Of a stretch of 64,000 nucleotides of DNA, positions 10,640 to 19,967 are shown piece after piece. The DNA lies in the NCBI GenBank assembly GCA_964036665.1, contig OZ038533.1:19216575-19280574 (forward strand). Direction: 5' to 3'. The stretch comes from Gordius sp. MW1 (taxonomy: Eukaryota; Nematomorpha; Gordioida; Gordea; Gordiidae). Position 1 is the stretch's first letter, and each line of letters begins with the position of its first letter. Both the position numbers and the translations under genes were made by a program. Below the pieces are notes generated by a model, which did no database searches, was not told where the DNA came from, and saw only the letters and a list, made by a program, of their open reading frames with translations.

Positions 10640-10992
10640 TCTACTTAGCATAATTTATTTATAAACCTAGATAATATACTTGGCATAATTTATTTAAATA
10701 CTTGACAAATAATTTAAATACTTGGCACAATTTATATAAATACTTAGCAATAATTTAAATACTTATCATAATATATTTAAATACAAACATTAAAATACTT
10801 AGTAAAAAAATAAAATAATTAGCAGAAATTATTTAAATACTTAGCAAATGAATAAAATACCTACCTAGCATTTGAATTTAAAACTTAGAATTAATTAAAA
10901 AACTTAGCAAACGATTTAAATACTTAGCAAATGAATAAAATACTTAGCAATGACGCTAAAAATACTTAGCAATTTGAATAAAATACTTGGCA
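10640..10992 (-). repeat. Inverted GCTAAGTATTTAAA array
   Basis: At least ten copies of TTTAAATACTTAGCAAA-like words, the reverse complement of the array at 7655-8105. Spacing is 20-35 bp. Non-coding. Taken with the left array it frames the composite repeat at 8575-10255. Confidence 0.75.
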
Positions 10993-12625
10993 AATAATTT
11001 GTTGTGTTGAATGATGTCGAGATAATAAAAATTAAAAAATAGTTGAAATTCACGTTATCTCTGAGAATGTTAGATTTTTACGAAATCAATATGGTTCTGC
11101 TGTAATCATGATTCCTTCAAAAAGTGCACGACTTTAAAGCAAATGGGACTTTTTATTTTAAATATAAATGGCTGACACTACTAAAAAAAATACTTTTAGA
11201 ATTCCTTTTTCTCCCATCAGATCTCCCTATCACACTATGCTCAGAACATAAGCCAAACTATCTAAATTTGAATCTATTATATATCGTATATTCATTATCT
11301 TTGATTTTGCATTTCAAATTAAAATGTTTAAAACAATCCAAACCCCTCTCGAACTGTAATTCTGCATTCTTGACTCGTTATCTCCCAACTAAACTTTTAC
11401 AAATAAATGCTATTAATTATAATTTAGTAAACTCTATTAATAATATGGGGGGTGGGAGAGGGGGGGGCAGCCCACTGCCTCCTCATGACTTCGCCCATGT
11501 ATTTGGCAACACGTGAAAGGTTAGGAATGTACAATTAACAACGTGTTTACATATCATTTGGCCGTTACATTTCAGCCAATCAACCATAAGCGCAAAACAC
11601 TTAATTTGCTACTCGTGTACCTTTTTGGGCTTGCTTTTAATTAAAATGTATGGTAGCGTAAAAACAAATTGTTTTGTACAATAGCTAGGGTTTAAGTTAG
11701 GCGGACATGATTTGGGGCCGGGTAAATTAATACGTTTTTGGCAAAATTAATTTAAAGAGGAGTTTAACAGGGCCCCCACCCCTGGCTACGCCCATGTTAA
11801 CTTGTGCTAAAGCTAGACATTTATAACTAATCCTGGCTATTTCTATAATTTATTAGTCAAAAATTGGGCTATTTCTTTTTTGTGATTCCTTCTGGGAGGG
11901 GGCGGGAATTCCAAAAATAATTTTTAAATATTTTAAACAAAAGTTTATGCAAAACAATTTTTGTAAGGATTTAATGCCACTATTGGCTCAGCGCAATACC
12001 GAACTATATCACTTTATTACAATTCAATAATTATTAAATATTTGGCAGAGCACACTTATAAAATATTAAAAAACTATTACTTTTAAAGTAGAAAATGTTT
12101 TAAAAATCGTAATGTTATCAAGATTTATTCTTTTTTTATTCTATTTCTTAATATATTTTCAGTGTTTCTAAGAGTTATGGTGGTTTGGTTCTATATATAA
12201 TCCATTTTAAAAAGGCATGCTTCCTCTGTTAGGTTAATGTTTTACCGTATTTTATATAATTTAAAATAAAGTTTCTAAAGTCCCTTTGAACTAAATTTTA
12301 TTAATTAAAATACCTCGTAATATTAATTTGTCCTGGAAATTGGCGAGATTCGCAATTGTTTACTAGCGATACATCAATATTACTAAATCATCGCAAGTAT
12401 TCGTTATTTTTCGGAGTTTACATTTATTGACATCCGGCTGCGCAAGGGTACACCACATATCGTGGCACTACCTCAAGTAGCCACGGATGGGAGTTAGGAA
12501 ACGGAGGTAGTAAACAAAAAACAAAGCTATATAATAATTTCAAATTTTCCCCAAAATTTATTCTCCATCTTTTTTGCCCAAATTCACTTTCGAACTTCAC
12601 TTCAAACCTCTCCATTAACTTAACA
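10993..12625. other. Intergenic DNA upstream of the small secreted gene
   Basis: Mostly AT-rich. At about 11443-11500 and 11770-11800 there are G-run/C-run words next to CGCCCATGT and GGCTACGCCCATG, remnants of the short GGGCGTAGCC-ended elements seen at 21.7, 24.0, 51.1 and 54.9 kb. A 130-codon open frame at 11124-11516 is low-complexity L/N/K-rich translation and is not accepted as a gene. The last 300 bp should contain the promoter of the gene starting at 12626; no TATA or initiator is obvious. Confidence 0.45.
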
Positions 12626-15600
12626 ATGTTTTCACTCCTAAAAGTTATCTTCCTAGTGTCGCTGATAGCCAAGTGGTCAGGCAAGTATCATTTAATCCTA
12701 TGTGATAAATTTATTATAATTATAAAAATCGTTTGGATATGTATTTTATCATAATTCTCTTTTTTTTTATTAAAGAAGCCCAAGAAGTACCCCTGCAAAT
12801 CCGCTCTCCTACGTCCTCGTCGTGCAGGGGGGACAACAGATCCTAATATCTGGCTAAAGGAGAAACGGTCCGTGTTACTCAGAAAGACTGCTGAAAATGT
12901 TAAAGTGACACGGCTCATACCTTTCTATATGTGGATTCGTTTATATGGAAAGGTTTCAAAAGAATGGTCCTTTAGAACTCACCCTCTAAGGAAAACGACT
13001 CAAACCCCTGTGATCTGGGGTCAGAATAGGATCTCCGCTCCTCGCGAATCGTACAAACCGACGAAGAGGTTGGCGCCAGGAAGGGCATCCGGCTGTAAAA
13101 CCTGCTCCAATCTCCCCCTATGAATACAAAGGCGAATGGGCGGGGTACAGCCCTAAGTACCCCGTGGGTTAACTCATCGACCTACGTCAAAAAGAAAGAT
13201 GAGGATCCTGGCCAAATCGTTTTGGGAACTCCGCAAGGATTCCCTCCTAATGATGGTCATCGACCTGAAAATATTCGAGGAGGCCGGTCTAAAGGCTACA
13301 CCCTAAGGGTTGCAACCTGGAACATAGGGAGCATGACGGGAAGAGCGGGCGAGGTAGTGGAAGCACTCAATCGGAGAAGGATAGATATATGCTGCATACA
13401 GGAGACAAGGTGGAAAGGAGAGGGTGCTAGGATGATGGGAGCCATTGGTGCGCGGTATAAATTCTACTGGCAAGGGCACAAGGATGGAAAAGCTGGTATA
13501 GGAATACTTGTCGCTGAGAAATGGGTGGACAAAGTTATCGATGTCAAGCGATGGAATGACCGGATTATAGTTATAAAGATGGCGATGGGAGAAAGGCTAT
13601 TCAACGTTATATCGGCCTACGCCCCTCAAGTAGGAAGAAGCGATGAAGAAAAAGACATTTTCTGGGATCGTCTGATGGAAATTACTTCCCACCTTCAAGA
13701 ATCTATTATTTTAGGCGGGGATCTAAACGGACATGTTGGCGCGAATATCGATGGTTATGAAGGTGTCCATGGTGGTCACAGCTACGGAACCAGGAACACG
13801 GAGGGGGAACGCATTCTGGATTTTGGGGACGCTACTCAGATGGTTATATGCAATACTTTCTTCAAGAAAGAAGACAGGAAGCTTATAACCTATGAATCGG
13901 GCACCCTCAAAAGTACTGTCGATTATATGATGGTCAAAAAATCGGACAGATGTATGGTGAAAAACGTCAAGGTTGTCCCTGGGGAAGAATGCGTGACACA
14001 ACACCGTCTTATTGTTGGGGATCTCGTAATGAAGGGGCTTATAAATCCAAAGAAACGCTATATCCCGAGACTCAAGGTGTGGTGTTTGAAAGATGATACT
14101 CAAAAGAGGGATTTTGCCGAAGCACTTGATGGAACCTCAGTGGAGATGGCGAAGAACGTAAACGACAAATGGACGGCTATGAAGAATGCTTGGCTTGACA
14201 CAACATCGCGCGTGTGTGGTTGCACAAAGGGGCCCCCAAGACATAAGGAAACTTGGTGGTGGAACTCTGAGGCGGCTAAAGCTATCGAAGATAAAAGGCG
14301 TTGCTATAAAGTCTGGCATGAATCTCAACAAAGGTGCGATAAGGTTATGTATCAAGAGGCTAAAAGAATTGCAAGAAGGACCGTCGCCAGAATAAAGGAA
14401 ACAAAAAGATGCGAGTTTGCTCTACGCCTTGACTCAGAGGAAGGGAAGAAAAACATGTTTCGTGTAGCCAAACAAATGGCGAAAGAACGACTCGATGTTG
14501 TGGCGACTAAATGCGTTACGCCGGCGGGTAACATCATCTCCCATGGCGATGGAATCAAAAAAGTTTGGGAAGACTATATGAAACGACTCTTAAACGAAGA
14601 GAATACCTGGGACAATGACGTTGTTTGTGATAAAGTGAAGGGACCCTGCTGCTGGATTGGGACTGACGAAATTCAGCGTGCCATAAAGAAAACGAAACAA
14701 GGTAAAGCGGCAGGCCCAACAGGAATAGTGGCGGAGATGGTAAAAGCTTCTGGACATTTGGGAGTCGTTTGGCTTACACAGCTGTGTAATGCCATAATTC
14801 AGGAAGGGACTATACCTAGCGATTGGAAAAAGAGCGTTCTTCTACCAATCTACAAACGAAAAGGCGACCCACTTGACTGCGGATCATATCGGGCTATTAA
14901 GCTCCTCGACCAAACTATGAAAGTTATAGAGAGGGTGCTCGAGAAAAGAATCCGGGAACAAACGTACATCGACGCTATCCAGTTCGGATTTAAACCAGGG
15001 AAAGGGACCACCGATGCCATCTTTATAGTACGACAGATGCAAGAAAAACACCAAGCAAAAGGGAAAAGACTATACTACGCCTTCGTAGACCTAGAGAAAG
15101 CGTTCGATCGGGTGCCGCGGGAAGTTGTAAAATGGGCTCTTAGGAAAACAGGTGTGGAAGAATGGTTGGTTACGGCTGTGATGGTTATGTATGACGAATC
15201 TCAAACAGCAGTGAGGACCCACGATGGCGATAGCGAAAGCTTTGAAGTGAAGGTTGGGCTACACCAAGGTTCCGTTTTAAGCCCCCTACTTTTCATACTC
15301 GTAATGGAGGTGGTGACAAAAGAACTGCGAGATGGACTTCCATGGGAACTTTTATACGCCGATGATCTCTTGATAATGGGTGAGAGTGAGGCTGATCTCT
15401 TTAAAAAGATACAAAAATGGAAAAACGGAATGGAGAAAAAGGGCTTAAAAGTTAACATGGGAAAAACAAAGGTGATGTTTGGCGGGAAAAGTACGAAGAG
15501 CGCCGAGACAACTTGCGCCTGGCCCTGTAGCGTATGTCACAAAGGAGTGGCTAGCAACTCTATACAATGTACAAAATGCCTAGGATGGGTTCACAAAAAA

Positions 15601-17284
15601 TGTAGCGGTGTGAAAGGAAGTCTTTTATTGGCAAGCCGTACTTTTAGCTGCAAGCCCTGCGTGACAGGACCTCTACCGGATAATGCCATAACCGACTTTA
15701 ACATCGGTAATGGGGAGACGCTAGGAAAAGTTAACACCTTTACCTATCTCGGGGACTCTTTAAGTGCAGATGGGAATGTTGACTCGGCAGTTACAGCAAG
15801 GATACGACAAGCCTGGAAGAAGTTTAGAGAGATGGCCCCTCTTTTGACCGGAAAAGGTGTTTCACTCACTTTAAAGGGTAAAGTCTACGCGGCATGTATT
15901 AGAAGTTGTCTTGTATATGGAAGCGAAACGTGGCCTTTAATGTCGATACATAAAGCCAAATTGGAAAGCACAGAAATGCGTATGATAAGATGGATGTCAA
16001 ACGTGTCGCTACGGGAAAGAATAACAAGCAATAGACTCAGAGAAAAAATCGGGATCGAGCCAATCAACGAGGTCATCCGGAAAAACAGGCTAAGATGGTT
16101 TGGACATGTGGAGCGGAAGAATGACGACGACTGGGTGAAGAGATGTACTTCCCTGGAGGTATCTGGAAAGAAACCGCGCGGGAGGCCGAAATCAACATGG
16201 GCCTCTGTTCTAGCTACCGACATGGAAGCAATGGGTCTGACAAAACAGGATTCGCATGCTCGGATAAAATGGAGGAAATGCATTAGGGGAAAACAGGCTA
16301 ACCCAGGAGATCCTGGAAAACGGCCTTAAAACGATGAAGAAGAAGAAGAAGAAGAAGAAGAAAGAAGCCCAAGAAGTATGAGCTTAAATGTTAACGTGTG
16401 ATTTTATGATTAACATTTCCAGTTTTTTATAATTATACTTGAATTATCTCAATTTCTAGGCCAACGTGTAAGTATTTGCCTTTTACCATTATGACTTTGA
16501 CTTATAAATTTTATTAATTCAGAGATAAACCTGTGGCTTCATTGGATGCTCTTAAAGTTGAAGGTTAGTGCTTATAATTATGGAATAATGATAACATTTT
16601 TAAATACACGCTTAACTGGGGGTTATTTTATTTTATTTGTAATTATAAAGCGCCAGTACAAAGTAACAATTTGCCAATAATTTGTTATTAAAATAGTTAT
16701 GAAGTAGCTTTAAGCTTAGTTTTAAAAAAAAAAATTTCTTTAAATGCTTAAATAAATTTAAATTATATTCGTTATACCATATGTATTAATAAAACTCCCT
16801 TTAGGGTCAACTGAAACTCAATTCTATACATGATACTTAAAATATCTTTTTTAGCAAATAAAAATACTTGACGATATCACATGATAATCTATCAACAAAT
16901 GATTGCAACTCTTAATTGTATCATTATAGTTAGTATGTCCGTGCCAGAACTTGGAAGTAAACAGCCTATAATAAACAACATGAACAAATCTATATCAATT
17001 TTACTGTACACGTTCTTTCTTGCTAATTTTTTCATTTATTTTAGATAATAACGGCTCTGCAATATTTACACCTGTGGAGGCTAACGTAGTAAATATATAA
17101 CTAAATTTAGAATACTTAAATATAATAATCATCTATAATTTTCATGCATATTTAAATTATTTTTTTGACAAATATACAGACATCGCCTATTGATGGAAGA
17201 ACCGTTCATGAGAGCAAAGATGAAACTGAAATTCTTCCTACCGCCGAAGAATTGATGCTTTCTTATAAACCGATAATTCATTAA
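12626..17284 (+). CDS. Predicted small secreted protein (4 exons, LINE in intron 1)
   Basis: Inferred gene of exons 12626-12680, 16525-16563, 17045-17085 and 17180-17284 (240 nt, 79 residues plus stop). Exon 1 encodes a textbook signal peptide: MFSLLKVIFLVSLIAKWS. The mature part is hydrophilic and acidic (DKPVASLDALKVE, DNNGSAIFTPVEAN, then a 34-residue last exon ending SYKPIIH). Donors are GCAAGT (a GC donor with perfect AG|GCAAGT context), GTTAGT and GTAGTA; acceptors end AGAG, TTAG and ACAG. Phases 1, 1 and 0 are mutually consistent, and AATAAA follows the stop by 22 bp. An 8 nt microexon (16460-16467) followed by GTAAGT is an alternative and would shift to another open frame. No homologue recognised. 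It could be a neuropeptide- or secretion-type product, but function is unknown. Intron 1 carries the 3.6 kb LINE. Confidence 0.45.
12790..12863 (+). ncRNA. HDV-like self-cleaving ribozyme at LINE 5' end
   Basis: The first 74 nt of the LINE fold as a nested double pseudoknot in HDV order. P1 is CCCCTGC (12790-12796) with GCAGGGG (12824-12830). P2 is TCTCC (12805-12809) with GGAGA (12859-12863). P3 is ACG (12811-12813) with CGT (12821-12823), closing a 7 nt L3 TCCTCGT. P4 is CAGAT/ATCTG (12837-12841, 12848-12852) with a 6 nt loop. J4/2 is GCTAAA, giving the expected catalytic C at 12854. P1.1 can form from the two C of L3 and GG at 12831-12832. P1 begins at the first base after the target duplication, where cleavage would define the transcript 5' end, as known for R2 and some RTE elements. 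Cleavage itself is not shown. Confidence 0.85.
13120..16329 (+). CDS. LINE polyprotein: endonuclease-RT with PHD finger
   Basis: One 1069-residue ORF. Residues about 60-300 form the APE endonuclease (ATWNIGSMTG, IQETRW, SAYAPQVGRS, GGDLNGHVG, VTQHRLIVGDL). Residues about 490-790 form the reverse transcriptase (GKAAGPTGI, LPIYKRKGDPLDCGSYRAI, AFVDLEKAFDRVPRE, GLHQGSVLSPLLF, catalytic YADD near 745). At about 801-848, just after the RT thumb, lies a C4HC3 zinc finger (CSVC, CTKC, HKKC, CKPC) of PHD type. The tail has SETWPL, EMRMIRW, NRLRWFGHV and PRGRPKSTW. It nicks the target and copies its own RNA there. The role of the finger is unknown; PHD fingers often read histone tails. No stop or frameshift was seen, so it is probably still active. 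GC content is well above the surroundings. Confidence 0.95.
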   Translation: MNTKANGRGTALSTPWVNSSTYVKKKDEDPGQIVLGTPQGFPPNDGHRPENIRGGRSKGYTLRVATWNIGSMTGRAGEVVEALNRRRIDICCIQETRWKGEGARMMGAIGARYKFYWQGHKDGKAGIGILVAEKWVDKVIDVKRWNDRIIVIKMAMGERLFNVISAYAPQVGRSDEEKDIFWDRLMEITSHLQESIILGGDLNGHVGANIDGYEGVHGGHSYGTRNTEGERILDFGDATQMVICNTFFKKEDRKLITYESGTLKSTVDYMMVKKSDRCMVKNVKVVPGEECVTQHRLIVGDLVMKGLINPKKRYIPRLKVWCLKDDTQKRDFAEALDGTSVEMAKNVNDKWTAMKNAWLDTTSRVCGCTKGPPRHKETWWWNSEAAKAIEDKRRCYKVWHESQQRCDKVMYQEAKRIARRTVARIKETKRCEFALRLDSEEGKKNMFRVAKQMAKERLDVVATKCVTPAGNIISHGDGIKKVWEDYMKRLLNEENTWDNDVVCDKVKGPCCWIGTDEIQRAIKKTKQGKAAGPTGIVAEMVKASGHLGVVWLTQLCNAIIQEGTIPSDWKKSVLLPIYKRKGDPLDCGSYRAIKLLDQTMKVIERVLEKRIREQTYIDAIQFGFKPGKGTTDAIFIVRQMQEKHQAKGKRLYYAFVDLEKAFDRVPREVVKWALRKTGVEEWLVTAVMVMYDESQTAVRTHDGDSESFEVKVGLHQGSVLSPLLFILVMEVVTKELRDGLPWELLYADDLLIMGESEADLFKKIQKWKNGMEKKGLKVNMGKTKVMFGGKSTKSAETTCAWPCSVCHKGVASNSIQCTKCLGWVHKKCSGVKGSLLLASRTFSCKPCVTGPLPDNAITDFNIGNGETLGKVNTFTYLGDSLSADGNVDSAVTARIRQAWKKFREMAPLLTGKGVSLTLKGKVYAACIRSCLVYGSETWPLMSIHKAKLESTEMRMIRWMSNVSLRERITSNRLREKIGIEPINEVIRKNRLRWFGHVERKNDDDWVKRCTSLEVSGKKPRGRPKSTWASVLATDMEAMGLTKQDSHARIKWRKCIRGKQANPGDPGKRP

Positions 17285-17305
17285 ATGAATCATTTATTAA
17301 TTTCA

Positions 17306-17315
17306 AATAAATAAA
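17306..17315 (+). promoter_or_regulatory. Polyadenylation signal of small secreted gene
   Basis: Overlapping AATAAATAAA 22 bp after the TAA at 17282-17284 and before the hAT element begins at 17348. It supports the 17180-17284 segment being a true last exon. Confidence 0.55.
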
Positions 17316-17347
17316 CTTAGCATCTAATTATTATCTATTATACCGGC

Positions 17348-19959
17348 TAGAGACCAGCAACGGGCCTGTTTAGGTCAGTCGGTCTGCCCGTTATAAAAAT
17401 TAAAAAGCACGGGCCAAATAAAGGTGATAGGCCCGGGCCCGCTAATTAATTGCAAAGCCCGAGCCCGGCCCGGGCCCGTATACAAAATTTTTTAGTTTAC
17501 TCATTTCTGTTGGATTTTAATTTTTTTTTTATTAAAATATTTATTCAATATATTACAAATATTAATGATAATCATGTAGAAATAATAAATCATCAATTAT
17601 TTCCAGTCTCAAGCGAGTTCTTCTTTCTTCAATCAATCGACCTGCAGTTAAAAATTTTCTTTCACTAGTGACACTTGTGGCAGGAATACATAAAACTTTA
17701 TATGCCAAATGAGATAGTTTTGGATACCTAATTTAAGGTTGAATTCATATTAATAACATTGCTTCTTTGGCTTTCCACCATTTTATAAGATCAAAACATT
17801 CAGGATCTACATATTCCTCAAGATATTAATTAAATTCATATATTGATGAAAGTATGCTTTTATTATCCTCCAATTCTAAAAATACGCATTTAGTTTTAGC
17901 TAAAATATTACTCAAATTGCCTTAAAATTTAAAATCTTACCTTGAGACATACTTTTGTCATTTTCTATATTCTCGGAAAAACTAACTGATTGAGTAAAAT
18001 CATCGCGATCTATAAGACTTTTTATTTCTTCATAAGTCTCCATTTTCTCTCGAGTAGTAGCCGTTTTCATGTGTTTAAATTTGGGGTGAAGCGCAGTAGC
18101 CATTCTATGCAAGGAATGGATGGCATATTTTTGATTAATCAATTCTTTAATTTTATTTTGATATTTCTAATTTGATTATCAGAAAATCCATCATTTTCCA
18201 TCATATTAATTAATTTCAATTTCCATAAAAATACATAAGGCATAGTGGATTTTGAGTCCGCCTATAATTGTATGCTTGCTCCTTTAAATGGCCTCACTAA
18301 CTCAATAGTGGATTTTAGCAAACGTTTGTTTATATCAACCAACTTAAATGTTTTATTCCTTTTTGTTAAAATCTCTTCAATTTCATCTAACATATTATTA
18401 ACACTTTCCAAAAGATTCAATTTAGAATTCCACCTAACAGCTACATCTTTAATATAGGTATGTAATACCAACTTGATATAAACAATGGCTTGGATTTCTA
18501 TTTAGGCCACTTTGTTTAAAGTACGTACAAGAGTTTTAGTGTCATTTACCATGTTCAACACATCTGGAGCATTTCCCCTCAAAAATAATTCATTAAAAGC
18601 CCCTTTAATGATATTATTTATCTGGTGAGCCTTAAAATTCAGTCGTCTATAATTTTGTAGAGCTTTTATGATCTGAAACAAATGCAATTTTAAAAATATC
18701 ATTTAGAGATAATCCCAATGATGTTAATTTATTTAGGATTTCACTTTTAATATTTTCTGCATTTTTTTATGTGGGAATTGTGATGTGAACAATATCCTTT
18801 TAACAAGTTTATCATTAATGTAGCGTATACTTAATGTTATATAAGAATTCTTGGCATAGTCATCTGTCCACATGTCTGTGGTTGCCGAACACAATCACCT
18901 TTCTACATATGATATTACTTCTGGTAGAATTAGCTTTCTTACAGCAATGGCAGACTGCTTGACATGCCTGGCTACAGTAGTTGGATGAGGCATTATATCC
19001 TATATCTTCACTTGTCCAACTATTGGAACACTATCCATCAGAAATTGGCAAAAAATTTTAAATCCTTCTTTGGCTAAAGCTTCAAAGGGTCATAATTCTT
19101 TGACACAAAATTTAATTGCCTTATCTATTATTTTGGTTTTTAGGCGTTTTACTTTTTTAGTATCCATCACCGTAACAAATTGATCCATCGTTCCAGACTT
19201 TGAATCATTGCTAGCACATTTATGTCTTCTAAGATGGGATGTTCCATCAGATGGTTTGTAGGATAAATACTTTTTGCAGATGCAAATACTAGCTTGGGTC
19301 AGTTTCATCCAGTAGTATATCAACCTTTTCCACACTTCACTCTTCAAGTTATGGTTAAATTTTATTTTGAGATTATTATAAGTTCTTTTATCAGCCATTA
19401 TTAATTCTTCCGACATGCTAATATGTTATGCACATTTCTACAACAATTATTTAATTAAAACATAAAATTTTGTTATAGAGTGAAAATCTCAAATAGTTAT
19501 ATAACAAAGTTTTATAATAAGAATATTCAAAATATTAATCTTGAAATTTTATTAACTTACTCTTAAGTTTGTGACTAGAAGGATAATGTAGGTTATTCCT
19601 ATATATAGTAGTTAATGAAACTTATATATTTGAATTGCGCGGTATTTTTATAAATGAATGAATAAAGAAGGAAATTTTATTTTCATTGTCAATTAGACAA
19701 AAATCAATTAAAAAATTAATAAAAAAAAGTTTAACACATTTTTGTTTTTACTTTATATTTCTAGTATAATAAAAACCTAAACTATTCTGCAACGGGCTTT
19801 TAGCGGGCCTCAGTTTAAACTAGGCCCGGCCCGAGCCCGTTAGTGAATTGAACGGCCCGTCCAGGCCCGGCCCGTTTATTTTTTTTAAACCTAAAGCCCG
19901 GCCCGGCCCGCGGGCCGGGATTTTAGGCCTGTCCACGGGCCAGGCCGTGCAGGTCTTTA
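17348..19959 (-). mobile_element. hAT transposon, 2.6 kb, 8 bp TSD
   Basis: Flanked by ATACCGGC (17340-17347) and ATACCGAC (19960-19967), 7 of 8 matching. Ends TAGAGACCAGCAACGGGCCTG and, inverted, TAAAGACCTGCACGGCCTG. Subterminal regions are dense in GGCCCG/CGGGCC words. The internal minus-strand transposase is present from BED finger to dimerisation domain but broken. It begins about 60 bp past the end of the small secreted gene and may bear on its 3' processing. Confidence 0.93.
17560..19416 (-). pseudogene. hAT transposase with BED finger, inactivated
   Basis: Minus-strand pieces in transposase order. 19416-19090 holds a BED-type finger (SEVWKRLIYYW, then CICKKYLSYKPSDGTSHLRRHKC with C-x-C and H-x4-H-type ligands), where the first cysteine pair is degenerate. 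18702-18502, 18471-18262 and 18142-17912 correspond to the RNase H-like core: DVAVRWNSKLNLLESV matches the family's RWNSTYxML box and HSLHRMATALHPKFKH matches MAxxLDPRYK. 17700-17560 carries PATSVTSERKF, AGRLIEERRTRL, the dimerisation box. Stops separate all the parts. The encoded role was cut-and-paste of the surrounding element. Confidence 0.85.
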
Positions 19960-19967
19960 ATACCGAC

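Larger units (their letters stand above)
12772..16378 (+). mobile_element. Full-length young RTE-type LINE with 18 bp TSD
   Basis: Bounded by an identical 18 bp direct repeat AAAGAAGCCCAAGAAGTA at 12772-12789 and 16361-16378. The body (12790-16360) has a 330 bp 5' leader starting with a ribozyme-like fold, one uninterrupted 1069-codon ORF and a short 3' end with a (GAA/GAAGAA)n tail but no poly(A). Intact ORF, perfect TSD and complete 5' end together show a recent insertion by target-primed reverse transcription. It lies in the sense orientation within intron 1 of the predicted secreted-protein gene. Confidence 0.93.

Noticed and set aside
11124..11516. 130-codon open frame
   Set aside because: Low-complexity L/N/K/S-rich translation of AT-rich DNA that runs into a poly-G transposon end; no recognisable domain.
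12424..12918. Minus-strand open frames upstream of and across the LINE 5' end
   Set aside because: They cross the LINE target duplication and ribozyme region and overlap the better supported plus-strand signal-peptide exon.
13723..16283. Several minus-strand frames within the LINE
   Set aside because: Shadows of the 1069-codon plus-strand ORF.
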